Source: Typha latifolia (Eukaryota > Streptophyta > Magnoliopsida > Poales > Typhaceae). Taken from it: a stretch of 64,000 nucleotides of DNA. Made by a program: the position numbers and the translations under genes. This document shows, piece by piece, positions 24,361 through 34,991 of the stretch. Position 1 is the first letter of the stretch. Each line of letters opens with the position of its first letter. The stretch covers positions 6,696,001 through 6,760,000 of the forward strand of contig CM034107.1 of NCBI GenBank assembly GCA_019914945.1, in the 5' to 3' direction. The notes below the pieces were generated by a model. It had not been told where the DNA came from. It ran no database searches and saw only the letters and a list, made by a program, of their open reading frames with translations.

Positions 24361-25288
24361 TGATACGATCTTCTCTTTGGGGCTAAGGCTCTGATACCAG
24401 CTTGATACGATTTGGCACGGAACTTTGAAATTAGATCCCAAAATATGCTGTCGTCGGATCGACGTGAGATTTTGGTATGTTGTAGCCTCGTAAAAGAGCT
24501 TTCCAACAAATCTAGTTACAGGCGAATCGGAGTTGGGGATCTCGAGATATCGTTCGTTTAGTGGACGTATGTCAGGATGCTCTGTTTTGGATTCGTGGAT
24601 GGAGGCACGAGATCCTGGGTAATGGTGGATGGTGGTGGACCGGCGTTAATGTGGTGGCACCGGTGAAAAGTGATGGTGGAACGGTTGTGGTTGATGGAAG
24701 GATTAGGGCAAGTGTTGGATAGATTGGACGAAGGGGGAGAAGAGGGCCACCCCTAAGGGACTAGGGTGATTAGCCGGACGAGGGAGGTTAGAAGCGGCGT
24801 CGCCGGGGATTGAGAGAACGGGAGCGAAGAAGACGAAGGAGGCAAGGCAAAACTCAATCTCAATAATCAATACCGATTTTGGTTGCCCTACACATCCTTT
24901 TATAGTCTAACCAACAACTCACATTAACCCTAAAACACAATTTTCGCCGACCGCGTTCGAACTCGTCCGACCGCGTTCGAACGCACCGACCTCGGTCGTT
25001 CCGGGATTTGCGAATGCGATGCGGGCGTTCGAACGCGTGATCGAACGCGCCCGTCGGTATTTGCGAACGCGATGCAGGCGTTCACAGTGCGTTCGAACGC
25101 ACAGTACATTCTCTTCTCCACGTTCACAACCCCGTTCCCAAACCGCGTTCGAACTCACTCCACCCGCGTTCGAACGCGACTTACGTAAAAACTTTTTTAA
25201 TGGAAATTAAACACTAAAACATGAAATAAAAACACTCCTAAAGTGAATCCATGCTCGAGACGACGTCGGTGAAGTCCGAATCGTATCA
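24361..25288 (-). repeat. Gy2 3' LTR
   Basis: 928 bp, TGATACGATCTTC to AATCGTATCA in plus. At least four perfect GCGTTCGAACGC palindromes lie at about 24970-25175, with decayed ones between. A PBS-like unit (GCTCTGATACCA, 24388-24399) lies inside the LTR 27 bp from its edge. The TATA-like TATAAAAGG (minus) is near 24895-24904. Confidence 0.93.
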
Positions 25289-28200
25289 ATCCACCACGCT
25301 TCCGCAACCTTGTCCTCAAGGTTTGAAGTTTGTGAAGCGATCGTGTGAACGGCTTAAGTTCCTCCATGGTATGATCTTTCGCATTGGTTCCCCACATATC
25401 TAAAGATATAGGAAATGCTGGTGCTGAAAGAGCGGCAAGCTCACTTGTGTCCGGTTGGCGCGAAAGAGCATCGGCGGCTCGATTTTCAATCCCCTTTTTG
25501 TAGACTAATTTGTAGTCATACCCAAGGAGTTTCGTGACCCACCGTTGTTGGGCTGGGGTGTGCACACGTTGCTCCATGAAGTAGGGTAAGCTACGCTGGT
25601 CCGTGCGGATAGTAAATCGTTGGCCAATCAAGTAGGGTCGCCATTTGGTGACGGCGTGTAGAATCGCTAGCATTTCGCGCTCGTAGGTAGATAGCTGTCG
25701 CGATCGACTTGACAATGCTTTGCTCATATATGCCACGGGTCTGCCCTCTTGCATCAAAACTGCTCCAATGCCCTCACCCGAAGCGTCGCACTCCACCACA
25801 AAGGGCTTGCCGAAATCTAGTAGTGCTAGAACCGGAGCTATAGACATAGCTGTCTTCAAGGCTTCGAAGGCCTCCGTCGCTTTGCCCGTCCATTGAAACC
25901 CACCTTTTCTGAGTAAGGAGGTCAGCGGGGCAGCAATTTTACCATAGTTGGCAACAAATCGCCGGTAGTACCCTGTCAATCCAAGGAATCCCCTCAATTC
26001 CCTCTGATTAGTAGGAATCGGCCAATCCACCATATTCTTGATCTTGCTTGGGTCGGCTTCCACTCCTTTTACAGAGATTATATGCCCCAAGTACTCCACT
26101 CTTGACTCTCCCCAAAGACACTTGCTCATCTTAACTTTTAGCTGGTTTTGTCGCAAGATATTTAATACCTCCTGCATGTGCCGCAAGTGCTCACTCCAAT
26201 TCCTACTGTATACTAGAATATCATCAAAGAAGACGAGCACGTACCGACGCAAGAGTGGGCGGAAGAGGTCATTCATCAGCCCTTGGAAGGTGGCCGATGC
26301 ATTGGTGAGCCCAAACGGCATGACTCGGAACTCATAGTGGCCATCGTGAGTTCGGAACGCCGTTTTGTGTATATCTTCAGGGTCGACTTGGATTTGATGG
26401 TATCCCGCTCTTAAGTCAAGTTTGCTGAAGTAGGCCGACCCTGTGAGCTCATCTAGCAACTCCTCGATCACCGGTATTGGATACCGGTCCTTGACAGTAA
26501 TTGCATTCAAGGCTCGGTAGTTGACGCAAAACCGCCAACTCCGGTCTTTCTTCCGAACCAGCAGCACCGGCGATGAGTAGGCACTTCTACTCGGTTGAAT
26601 AATCCCTTGCTCGAGCATTTCCTCCACCAATTTACTGATCTCTTCCTTCTGGACATGCGGGTACCGATAGGGTCGGACATTCGCAAGTTCAGCCCCTGGA
26701 ATGATTTGGATGCGATGGTCATGACGACGGTTCGGCGGTAGTCCTCGGGGTTCCTTGAAGATATCCTGAAACTCCTACAGCAGCTTTTCCATGCCAGAGG
26801 CTACTTCCTTTGGTGGTGGATGTTCTGGTTCAACAACAGCCATTTGCAATAGTAGAGCTCGGTCCCCTGCACAAGGAAAACCCACAAGTGGTTGCAATGT
26901 CGGCCCTTGCCGCGGTTGATTTCCATCTAGCAGCACCCTTCTTCCATTCCTCCGAAATGTCAGTGTGAGGCTTGAGAAATCAAATGTTACGGGCCCCAAG
27001 CTTTGAAGCCATTGAGTCCCCAAAACAATATCGGCACCTTGCAAGGCCAACGGATAAAGGTCCAATGTGAAAGTTTGGCCTTGCACCTTCAATTCCACAC
27101 CTCCACAAATAAAATCTGCTCGCAATGTGGTGCCATCTCCGATTGTCACATCGAACCCTTCCATGGGTTCCGACTCGAGCCCAATCTTCCTAAGGAGCCT
27201 CTTGTCAATGAAGTTGTGGGTGGATCCGGTGTCAATCAAGATTCTCACTGTGGTTTTCTTGACTACCCCGTTTACCCGCAAGGTTTTTGGCGCAGCTGTC
27301 CCCGAATAGGCGTGGAGGGAGATTTTGGCTATCATGTCCTCCACGGGTTGCTCCTCAGTTTCTTCTCCTTGATGTCTAGCCACATTTGTACCTTCAGCTG
27401 CAAACTCATCCTCTGCTTCCTCCAATCCATCGATTAGCATCACCGATCCCATCGGTTTAGCGCAGCGATGCCCGGGTACAAACTTCTCATCACAACGGAA
27501 GCATAGGCCCTTGGCTCTTCTTTCTTCTACTTGGGCTGGTGTGAGTGCTCATCCCGGACCTCTAGGTGCATACTTCACATCTTGGGATGGCTTCAAGGGT
27601 GCTCGAGGAGGTACCACTGTAGCAGCAACCCTTGGTACTCCGATAGTATTTCCCGCCGCTATGTTTGGTTGAGCTTGATTGCGGCTTCCTTGGCTCATCC
27701 AACTCTGTTTCAAGTGTATCTTCATGGCCCTATGTTTGTCTTCCATAAGCACCGCATCTTCGAAGGCCTCCTTTAAAGTTCTAGGCCTTAAAGCCCTCAC
27801 ATCGGCTTGTATGTCACCTCGCAACCCGGAGATGAAGGTGTTGCGAAGTTGCTGATCCGTCCATGATGGATGACATCGGCTACTAATTTTCTCAAATTCT
27901 TCTTGGTATGACCCAACCGTGGTCTTTTGCACCGTCTTTGAGAGGAGAGCATCAAAGTCTTCATATTACGATGCTCCAAATCGCCGTGTGATATCGGCGC
28001 AAAATTCAGCCCAAGTTTCGATAGCCTCAGTGGCATTGGCTGCTCGAAACCAATGAAGCGCCGCATCCTCAAGGTGGAAGCTCGCAAGCATCACCTTGTA
28101 CTCTTCCGCCGTTCCTTGGTATGCAAAGAATTGCTCCGCCCTATACAACCAATCGATTGGGTTGCCACCTTTGAACTTGGGGAATTCGAGATGCACGACT

Positions 28201-28638
28201 TGTCCACGGATGCCATTGTCTCGTTCCGGATCATGTCCTTGTCTAACCGGGGGAGGATGCACCATGAAGGGTTGATGATCCCTCCTTCGGTTTTGATTAA
28301 CTTGTTGTGGTTCCGGATCGTATTGACCCGCCCACGGATCTTGATCTCCAAGGCGGTCTCCATAGTGGTTCACCCGTCGGATGGGTTCACCCGCAACCTG
28401 GACTGGTGTAACCATCCTTGCTTGCCTCGCCCATATAGGGTGGTGGTAGCAGCGGCTCTTGTGGTTGCAAAGGCTGAACCGGTGGCGGTGGGTTCAAGGG
28501 GGTGGACTCGCGTCGTGGGGTCGATGGTGCTTTCCCATTCGCCCGTAGTTCCCGCATCATCTCCATCATCATCTGGTTGTTGATGGCCAATTGCTCTAAA
28601 ATAGACCCCAACATGGCTTGAATGCTAGGTTCTTCCAT
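25197..28638 (-). pseudogene. Gy2 gag-protease-RT-RNase H polyprotein (broken; no integrase)
   Basis: Minus strand. 28387-28638: proline-rich gag N-terminus. 27966-28415 and 27549-27932: capsid (VHLEFPKFKGGNPIDWLYRA, RPRTLKEAFEDAV). 26775-27452: knuckle-type CFRCDEKFVPGHRC just upstream, then protease with RILIDTGSTHNFID (intact DTG). 25197-26630: RT with [19 protein letters not shown], catalytic VFFDDILVYS, then RNase H with VECDASGEGIGAVLM and GYDYKLVYKKG. Breaks: one frameshift near 28400-28440 and single stops near 27964, 27548 and 26776. After RNase H the frame runs into the LTR within about 50 codons, so integrase is absent, not decayed. RT and protease residues are intact. Confidence 0.92.
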
Positions 28639-28784
28639 ATTCTGATTAGATCAGGCGGTTCCACGGGTGGAAGTCCTTGCAATCGTTTCTCCCTCCTCTA
28701 TTGGGAGAATCTCTTCTTCATCATCTCGCCGTGCAGCCATGGATCTGGTTGTCGTCATTGGAAGAGCTTGTCCGAGGAAAGGTG

Positions 28785-28796
28785 GCTCTGATACCA
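28785..28796 (-). promoter_or_regulatory. Gy2 primer binding site (initiator-Met tRNA)
   Basis: GCTCTGATACCA in plus is TGGTATCAGAGC on the sense strand, complementary to the 3' end of plant initiator-Met tRNA. It starts 3 bp from the LTR edge. An identical 12-mer lies inside the LTR at 28827-28838, 42 bp away. Confidence 0.95.
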
Positions 28797-28799
28797 GAT

Positions 28800-29713
28800 T
28801 GATACAATCTTCTCTTTGGGGCTAAGGCTCTGATACCAGCTTGATACGATTTGGCACGGAACTTTGAAATTAGATCCCAAAATATGCTGTCGTCGGATCA
28901 ACGTGAGATTTTGATATGTTGTAGCCTCGTAAAAGAGCTTTCCAACAAATCTAGTTACAGGTGAATCGGAGTTAGGGATCTCGAGATATCGTTCGTTTAG
29001 TGGACGGACGTCAGGATGCTCTATTTTGGATTCGTGGATGGAGGCACGAGATCCTGGGTAATGGTGGATGGTGGTGGACCGGCGTTAATGTGGTGGCACC
29101 GGTGAAAAGTGATGGTGGAACGGTTGTGGTTGATGGAAGGATTAGGGCAAGTGTTGGATAGATTGGACGAAGGGGGAGAAGAGGGCCACCCCTAAGGGAC
29201 TAGGGTGATTAGCCGGACGAGGGAGGTTAGAAGCGGCGTCGCCGGGGATTGAGAGAACGGGAGCGAAGAAGACGAAGGAGGCAAGGCAAAACTCAATCTC
29301 AATAATCAATACCGATTTTGGTTGCCTACCACATCCTTTTATAGGCTAACCAACAACTCACATTAACCCTAAAACACAATTTTTGCTGACCGCGTTCGAA
29401 CTCGCCCGACCGTGTTCGAACGCACCGAATTAGTTCTTCTGGATTTGCGAACGCGATGCAGGCGTTCGAACGCGCCTGTCGGTATTTGCAAACGCGATGC
29501 AGGCGTTCACAGTGCGTTCGAACGCACAGTACATTCTCTTCTCCACGTTCACAACCCCGTTCACAAACCGCGTTCGAACTCACTCCACCCGCGTTCGAAC
29601 GCGACTTACAGAAAATTTATTTTAATGGAAATTAAACACTAAAACATGAAATAAAAACACTCCTAAAGTGAATCCATGCTCGAGACGACGTCGGTGAAGT
29701 CCGAATCGTATCA
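28800..29713 (-). repeat. Gy2 5' LTR
   Basis: 914 bp; plus ends TGATACAATC and ATCGTATCA. It differs from the 3' LTR mainly by small indels in the palindrome array (29390-29600). It contains the 42-bp extension with a PBS copy (28800-28841). Confidence 0.93.
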
Positions 29714-30113
29714 GTACAACGTCACCCCCAAGACTCTACATTCAAGTATTAGTCTGGATCGTGCATTCCTTCTTCATGCAATGTTATCTGGAGTCTCGGT
29801 TGATTTGGCTGCGGTGATCTATGATTCAATACTCACAACTGCACAGAAAGAAGCAACACGTGAGGGGTTACCTTTTGGCATCTTTATTACAAATTTGTGC
29901 ACTTAGAGTGGGGTGCGTGTGGATGCTTTGAAACCTTCCCTTACTTCGCACAAACCGTTGGATCGGATTACTCTTAAGCGGAGTCAAGCTCACGACCAGT
30001 CGTCTCCTCTTAAGCTGTCCTCTTCCGCCACTGGTCGTTCATCGCACCTCGACAGTTCTGATGATAGCTCTGACGCTGACACATCTCACACTGAGGGGGA
30101 GTTACCACAGTAC
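29714..30113 (+). pseudogene. ORF X middle part (right Co1 arm)
   Basis: Resumes after the Gy2 insertion with YNVTPKTLHSSISLDRAFLL and LSGVSVDLAAVIYDSI, then GLPFGIFITNLCT and a TAG where the intact copy has glutamine. A second open stretch, 29913-30116, covers the serine-rich tail (HLDSSDDSSDADTSHTEGEL). It is interrupted again at 30114 by a solo Gy2 LTR. Confidence 0.85.
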
Positions 30114-31108
30114 TGATACGATTCGGACTTCACCGACGTCGTCTCGAGCATGGATTCACTTTAGGAGTGTTTTTATTTCATGTTTTAGTGTTTAATTTCC
30201 ATTAAAATAAGTTTTCTGTAAGTCACGTTCGAACGCGGGTGGAGTGAGTTCAAACGCGGTTTGTGAACGGGGTTGTGAACGTGGTGAAGAGAATGTACTA
30301 TGCGTTCGAACACGGTGCGTTCGAACGCACTGTGAACGCCTGCATCGCGTTCGCAAATACCGACAGGCGCGTTCGATTGCGCGTTCGAACGCCTGCATCG
30401 CGTTCGCAAATTCAGAAGAGCAAACTCGGTGCGTTCGAACGCGGTCGGGCGAGTTCGAACGCGGTCGGTGAAAAATGTGTTTTAGGGTTAATGTGAGTTG
30501 TTGGTTAGCCTATAAAAGGATGTGTAGGGCAACCAAAATTATCATTGATTATTGAGATTGAGTTTTGCCTTGCCTCCTTCGTCTTCTTTGCTCCCGTTCT
30601 CTCAATCCCCAGCGACGCCGCTTCTAACCTCCCTCGTCCAGCTAATCACCCTAGTCCCTTAGGGGTGGCCCTCTTCTCCCCCTTCGTCCAATCTATCCAA
30701 CACTTGCCCTAATCCTTCCATCAACCACAACCCTTCCACCATCACTTTTCACCGGTGCCACCCCATTAACGCCGGTCCTCCACCATCCACCATTACCTAG
30801 GATCTCGTGCCTCCATCCACGGATCCAAAACAGAGCATCCTGATGTTCGTCCACTAAACGAACGATATCTCGAGATCCCCAACTCCGATTCGCCTGGAAC
30901 TTGATTTGTTGGAAAGCTCTTTTCCGGGCCTAAAACATATCAAAATTTCACGTCGATCCGACGGCGGAATATTTTGGGATCTTATTTCAAAGTTCCATGC
31001 AAGATCTAGTCCAGATCTGAGAATTAGAAAAGATCGATCTTTAGCCCTAAAGGAGAGATCGTATCAAGCTGGTATCAGAGCTCCATAGCCAGAGGTGTGA
31101 TCGTATCA
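30114..31108 (+). mobile_element. Solo Gy2 LTR with TSD AGTAC
   Basis: Begins TGATACGATTCGG at 30114, ends GATCGTATCA at 31108; AGTAC at 30109-30113 and 31109-31113. 995 bp, plus orientation. At least three perfect palindromes at 30315-30440, TATA-like TATAAAAGGA at 30511-30520. The last 42 bp contain TGGTATCAGAGC (31070-31081) followed by a second LTR-end copy. It is the second Gy2 insertion into the same ORF X. Confidence 0.95.
30511..30520 (+). promoter_or_regulatory. TATA box in the Gy2 LTR
   Basis: TATAAAAGGA lies about 75 bp downstream of the last palindrome, at the U3 position expected for the element promoter. Confidence 0.7.
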
Positions 31109-31149
31109 AGTACTCTGACCGTTTCGATCAGCTTAGTACTAAAGTGCAG
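31109..31149 (+). pseudogene. ORF X C-terminal scrap (right Co1 arm)
   Basis: TSD plus the codons for YSDRFDQLSTKVQ, matching the coiled-coil C-terminus of the intact gene. It stops at about 31149, where plus-strand Gy1 integrase begins. The 3' LTR of this Co1 arm is missing. Confidence 0.8.
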
Positions 31150-31780
31150 AGGTGGTATATGGACCCACGGCTCCGACGTTACGCGCTTATGATCCAGTGG
31201 CATCTGCAGATCGAACGAAGGTGGACTTAGCCTTGATGGATAGGGACGCCACATTGAGGAGGTTGCGTGCTCATCTTAAACTTACTAAAAACTACATGAA
31301 GCAAGTTTATTATCGTAGCCATAGGGAGCTGGAGTTTGACATTGGCAGTTGGATGTTTGTGAGGGTACAACCGTATCGACAGGTGACCTTACGTCTGATG
31401 TGAAACCAAAAGATAGCACCTCTTTACTTTGGTCTGTTTCGGGTGATGGAGTGTATTGGTCCGGTTGCATATTGTTTGGAGCTGCCGAAGGGGTCGAGAG
31501 TGCATCATGTCTTCCATGTTTCATTGTTGAGGGAGCGGATTGGAGATCATGAGATCGTTGGACTAGCTCTAACAGAGCTAGTGAAGGAGATAGAGATCAT
31601 TGAGCCAGTTTGTGCACTTGCTAGACATCGACGACGACATGGTACTAGATTGGAGATGAATATTCTAGTTGAATGGCTTGGCAAGCCATCCGATGAGGTG
31701 ACATAGGGGTTGGAGACCAACATTTTGGAGCGTTTCTCTGACTTTTCACCTTGAGGGCAAGGTGGGGGAGCGTGGTGGGC
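31150..31780 (+). pseudogene. Gy1 integrase C-terminal remnant (plus) and polypurine tract
   Basis: 31152-31403 encodes VYGPTAPTLRAYDPVASADR and LRRLRAHLKLTKNYMKQVYY. After a frameshift, 31443-31706 gives GPVAYCLELPKGSRVHHVFH and LLRERIGDHEIVGLA. AGGTGGGGGAGCG (about 31760) is the polypurine tract before the LTR. The catalytic core is missing: the left edge is the junction with Co1. Confidence 0.85.
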
Positions 31781-32638
31781 TGATATATTTAGTTAGGATC
31801 TTTTCTTACTACATTAGTTTTTTATTTTATTAAAATAAAATTTTTGTAGGTCGCGTTCGAACGCAGGTGGGGTCGCATTTGAATGCCCTTGCGAACACCT
31901 GCATCAGGTTCGCAAATATAGAGAACGCATATTATGTGTTCGAACACGGTTGGGTGAGTTCGAACGCCTGTTCGTACGCCCACATTGCGTTCGCATATAC
32001 AGAGATGGAGCTTTTTGGTGCGTTCGAACACGATCGACGGGAATCCTCTAGAATTAGGGTTTCATATTGTTTTAGGACTTATTGGCTAGCCTCTATAAAT
32101 ATGTGGATGGTAGCCAACTTTATTATAGAATTGGATTATTAATTTCTTGCCTCCTATCTTCTCTCTAGACTTTCTCCCTCATCCCTCTTCACCATCCTTC
32201 CACCTCTACTGTCGGCAAGGTTTGTCCTAATTTCTAATCTCCCTCGACTGTCGAGCCACCCCTCTTATTTGGGATCTCAACCACTTCGTTCTCTTCGTCT
32301 ATATCCCTTAATCACATACACCATCCATTTTCATCTCCATACCCATCCATAACCCTAACATCCACTCTCCCGTCACCACTACCATCACCCACGTTATTCT
32401 ATGTTTTCGTCCCTACTACATTTCAAATCTGTGAAGGACATTAATATGAAAATTGTAGATCAGGACGTTAGGATCTAACCCAATTGGTTTCATAATTTTA
32501 TGACTAAAGAAGAATATCTGACGAATATGTTCCCATGGTTGCACTGACTGATTCCTATAATACATTCAGATCTTGAAGGAATAGTTGCGTAGCTTATATT
32601 TGGTTCCAAATCTTATCAAGTGATATAAGAGCTTATCA
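31781..32638 (+). mobile_element. Gy1 LTR (plus)
   Basis: Begins TGATATATTTAGTTAGG directly after the polypurine tract. TATA box TATAAAT at 32094-32100. The 3' edge is at 32618 or 32638: CTTATCA occurs at both, separated by a degenerate PBS-like unit (GTGATATAAGAGC). Palindromes at about 31855-32035 are partly decayed. Confidence 0.88.
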
Positions 32639-32641
32639 AAT

Positions 32642-32653
32642 TGGTATCAGAGC
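32642..32653 (+). promoter_or_regulatory. Gy1 primer binding site
   Basis: TGGTATCAGAGC follows the LTR edge by 3 bp: the initiator-Met tRNA complement. Confidence 0.9.
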
Positions 32654-32715
32654 AGGTGAAACAAAAAAGATGACATCAATAAGGAGACCCATGGAGAGCA
32701 CACCAACAAGGGAAG
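32654..32715 (+). other. Gy1 5' leader fragment
   Basis: GACATCAATAAGGAGACCCA and GAGAGCACACCAACAAGGGA match the start of the Gy1 internal region at 39428-39470. It ends where the sequence inverts into a minus-strand Gy1 LTR. Confidence 0.75.
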
Positions 32716-33357
32716 TTAGGGTTATGGATGATGGTGGTGATGGGTGGAGTGGAGGTTAGAGTTATGGATGATAAGGGAAATTTGGGTGGATGGGTGATCT
32801 TGTTTAAGGGATAAAGACGAAGGGGAAGAAGTGGTCGAGATTCCAAAGAAGAAGAGGACTCGATAAACGAGGGAAATTAGAAGTTAGGAGAGACCTTGCC
32901 AACGGTAGAGGTGGTAGGTTGGTGAAGAGGAAGGAGTGAGATTAGGGTAGAGAGAAAATAGAATGGCAAGAAACCAATAATCCAATAACATATTGATTTT
33001 GGCTGCCATCCACACCTCTATAGAGGCTAGCCAATAAGCCCTAATAATAATAACTAACCCTAATCCTAGTAGAATCCCGCCGATCACATTCAAATGCACT
33101 GGATCACGTTCTAACACAAAGAAAAGCATTCTTTGTCGCTGCGAATGCGATGCAGGCGTTTGAATGCGGTGTTTGAACACGCCCGACCATGTTCGAATGC
33201 ATATTTCGCGTTCTCTGTATTTGTAAACCTAATGTAGGCGTTCGCAAGGGCGTTCAAATGCGACCCCTTCCGTGTTCGAATGCGACCTACAGAAATTTTA
33301 TTTAATAAAAATAAAATCAACTAGTACAATAAGAAAAGACTCTAACAAGGTGTATCA
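32716..33357 (-). mobile_element. Gy1 LTR (minus), 3'-truncated
   Basis: Starts TGATACACCTTG on the minus strand at 33357. It covers U3 and the TATA region (plus CTCTATAGAGGCTAG, near 33015) and part of the following leader; the terminal U5 is missing at 32716. With 31781-32638 it forms an inverted LTR pair. Confidence 0.85.
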
Positions 33358-33594
33358 ACACACCACGCTTCTCCCACTTTGCCTTCAGGGTGTAAAATCG
33401 AGGAAATGCTCTAAGATGTCCATGTCCAAGTCTCATGTAGCCTCATCAAATGGCTTACCAAACCACTCAACTAGAATCTCCATCTCTAATCTGGTACCAT
33501 GACATCGTCGACACCTAGCAAGTACTCAAACTGGCTCTACGATATTTGTCTCCTCCAATGGCTCCGGTAGAGCTAATCCAACAATCTCATGATC
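33358..33594 (-). pseudogene. Gy1 polypurine tract and integrase tail (minus)
   Basis: Matches 313-560: the polypurine tract (plus CTTCTCCCACTTTGCC) and the last integrase codons. It is cut at 33594 by a plus-strand Gy1 LTR piece. No open frame of note. Confidence 0.75.
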
Positions 33595-33874
33595 ACTCAT
33601 CCACCCTCATCTCTATTATCATTCATACCATAACTTCCACTCCACCCGTCACCACCACCATCATCCACATTATATTGTATTTTCATTCCAGTTGAAGTTT
33701 GAATCTGCGAAGGCGTAAATACAAAAAATATAGATTAGGAGTTACGGATCGATTATACTTAGTTTCGTAATTTTCTGACTACGGGAGAATATTTGGTGAA
33801 TATTTTCCCTCGATTGCGCGGATTGCTTCCTACAATAATTTTAGATTTTAAAGGAATCGTTCCGTAACCTATCA
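33595..33874 (+). mobile_element. Gy1 LTR fragment (U5 end)
   Basis: CCACCCGTCACCACCACCAT through CCGTAACCTATCA matches the last 280 bp of the Gy1 LTR and stops exactly at the LTR edge, where Gy3 begins with no PBS between. Confidence 0.8.
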
Positions 33875-34990
33875 TTATGCTAAGTCAGGTGGTAAAGCTA
33901 CTCTATAAGCTACATGCCCCACCCGTCCAAGAATCTCATAAGTTCCTATATACCTAGGACTTAACTTTCCTTTCTTTCCAAAGTGAAACACACCCTTCCA
34001 AGGTGAAACTCTTAAGAATACTTTGTCCCCAACTTGAAACTCCAAATCATGCCTCCTATTATCAGCATAACTCTTATGTCTACGTTGTGCCACCTTCATA
34101 TGTTCTCTAATCATCTTTATCTTCTCAATTGTAGCTTGCACTAGTATTGAGTTTTCAACCTTCTTTTCTCCGACTTCTTTCCAATCAATTGGTGATCTAC
34201 ATTTTCCTACCATATAATGCTTCATAGGGAGGCTTACCAGTGCTAGCATGACAACTGTTATTATAAGCAAACTCTATCAATGGTAAATATTTATCCCAAC
34301 CCAATCCAAAATTAATTACACATGCTCTCAACATATCCTCTAATGATTGAATAGTACGCTCATATTGACCATCTGTCTAAAGATGATAAGCTGTACTAAA
34401 CTGTAATTTTGTTCCAAAAGACTGATGAAACTGCTTCCAAAACCTAGACACAAAACGAGGATCTCTATCTAAATTGATACTAAGAGGAATTCCATGGTGA
34501 GCAAAAATTTCATCTCTAAACAACATAGATAACTTCTCCATTGAATCAGTAGTACTAACTAGTAAAAAATATGCTGATTTGGTTAGTCTATCAATAATCA
34601 CCCAAATTGGATTCTTCCTTTTTTGTGTCTTTGGTAATCCTGTTACAAAATCTATATTAGTATGTTTCCATTTCCATTCAGGAATCTGCAAAGGTTGTAA
34701 TGCGCCTACAGGCCTCTGATGTTCAATCTCGACTTGCTGACAAGTCAAACACTTAGCCACAAATTCCCCAATATTTTTTTTCATTCCTTCCCACTAGAAT
34801 TTCTTCTTCAACTCATGATACATTTTTGTCCCCCCGGGGTGCATAGCATAAGCAGAAGTATGAGCTTCATTTAAAATTTCATTTCTAAGTTCTTCACAAT
34901 TAGGAACATACAATTTGCCTATAAAACGCAGTATCCCGGTAGAGTCTATAGAGTAATCTGGTTTACTGGAATTCTGTACTTGTTTCACAA
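33875..34990 (-). pseudogene. Gy3 integrase remnant
   Basis: Minus strand. 34794-34988: RNEILNEAHTSAYAMHPGGT, the start of the H2C2 zinc region, then a stop. 34377-34784: CLTCQQVEIEHQRPVGALQP (zinc Cys pair) and KHTNIDFVTGLPKT (first catalytic Asp), with LDRDPRFVSRFW for the second. 33875-34270: AQRRHKSYADNRRHDLEFQV and GDKVFLRVSPWKGV, then SPRYIGTYEILGRVG, a chromovirus-type C-terminal module. Frames differ and one stretch with the catalytic Glu is broken. The 3' end and the 3' LTR are missing. Motifs resemble Tekay/Del elements. Confidence 0.88.
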
Positions 34991-34991
34991 T

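Larger units (their letters stand above)
24361..29713 (-). mobile_element. Gy2: integrase-less Ty3/gypsy element with both LTRs and TSD GTACA
   Basis: Limits TGATACGAT and ATCGTATCA; GTACA at 24356-24360 and 29714-29718. LTRs are 928 bp (24361-25288) and 914 bp (28800-29713) and nearly identical, so insertion is recent relative to the rest of the window. Internal region 25289-28799 has PBS, gag, protease, RT and RNase H, then LTR, with no integrase. Total 5353 bp. It split ORF X of the Co1 copy, so it is younger than that copy. Confidence 0.95.

Noticed and set aside
24361..29713. DNA transposon with terminal inverted repeats TGATACGAT/ATCGTATCA
   Set aside because: Long direct LTRs, PBS, gag-protease-RT-RNase H and a 5-bp TSD show that it is an LTR retrotransposon; the inverted ends are an extended TG...CA.
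31000..31150. A host gene split by transposons around ORF X
   Set aside because: ORF X occurs in the same place in three Co1 copies, so it belongs to the element.
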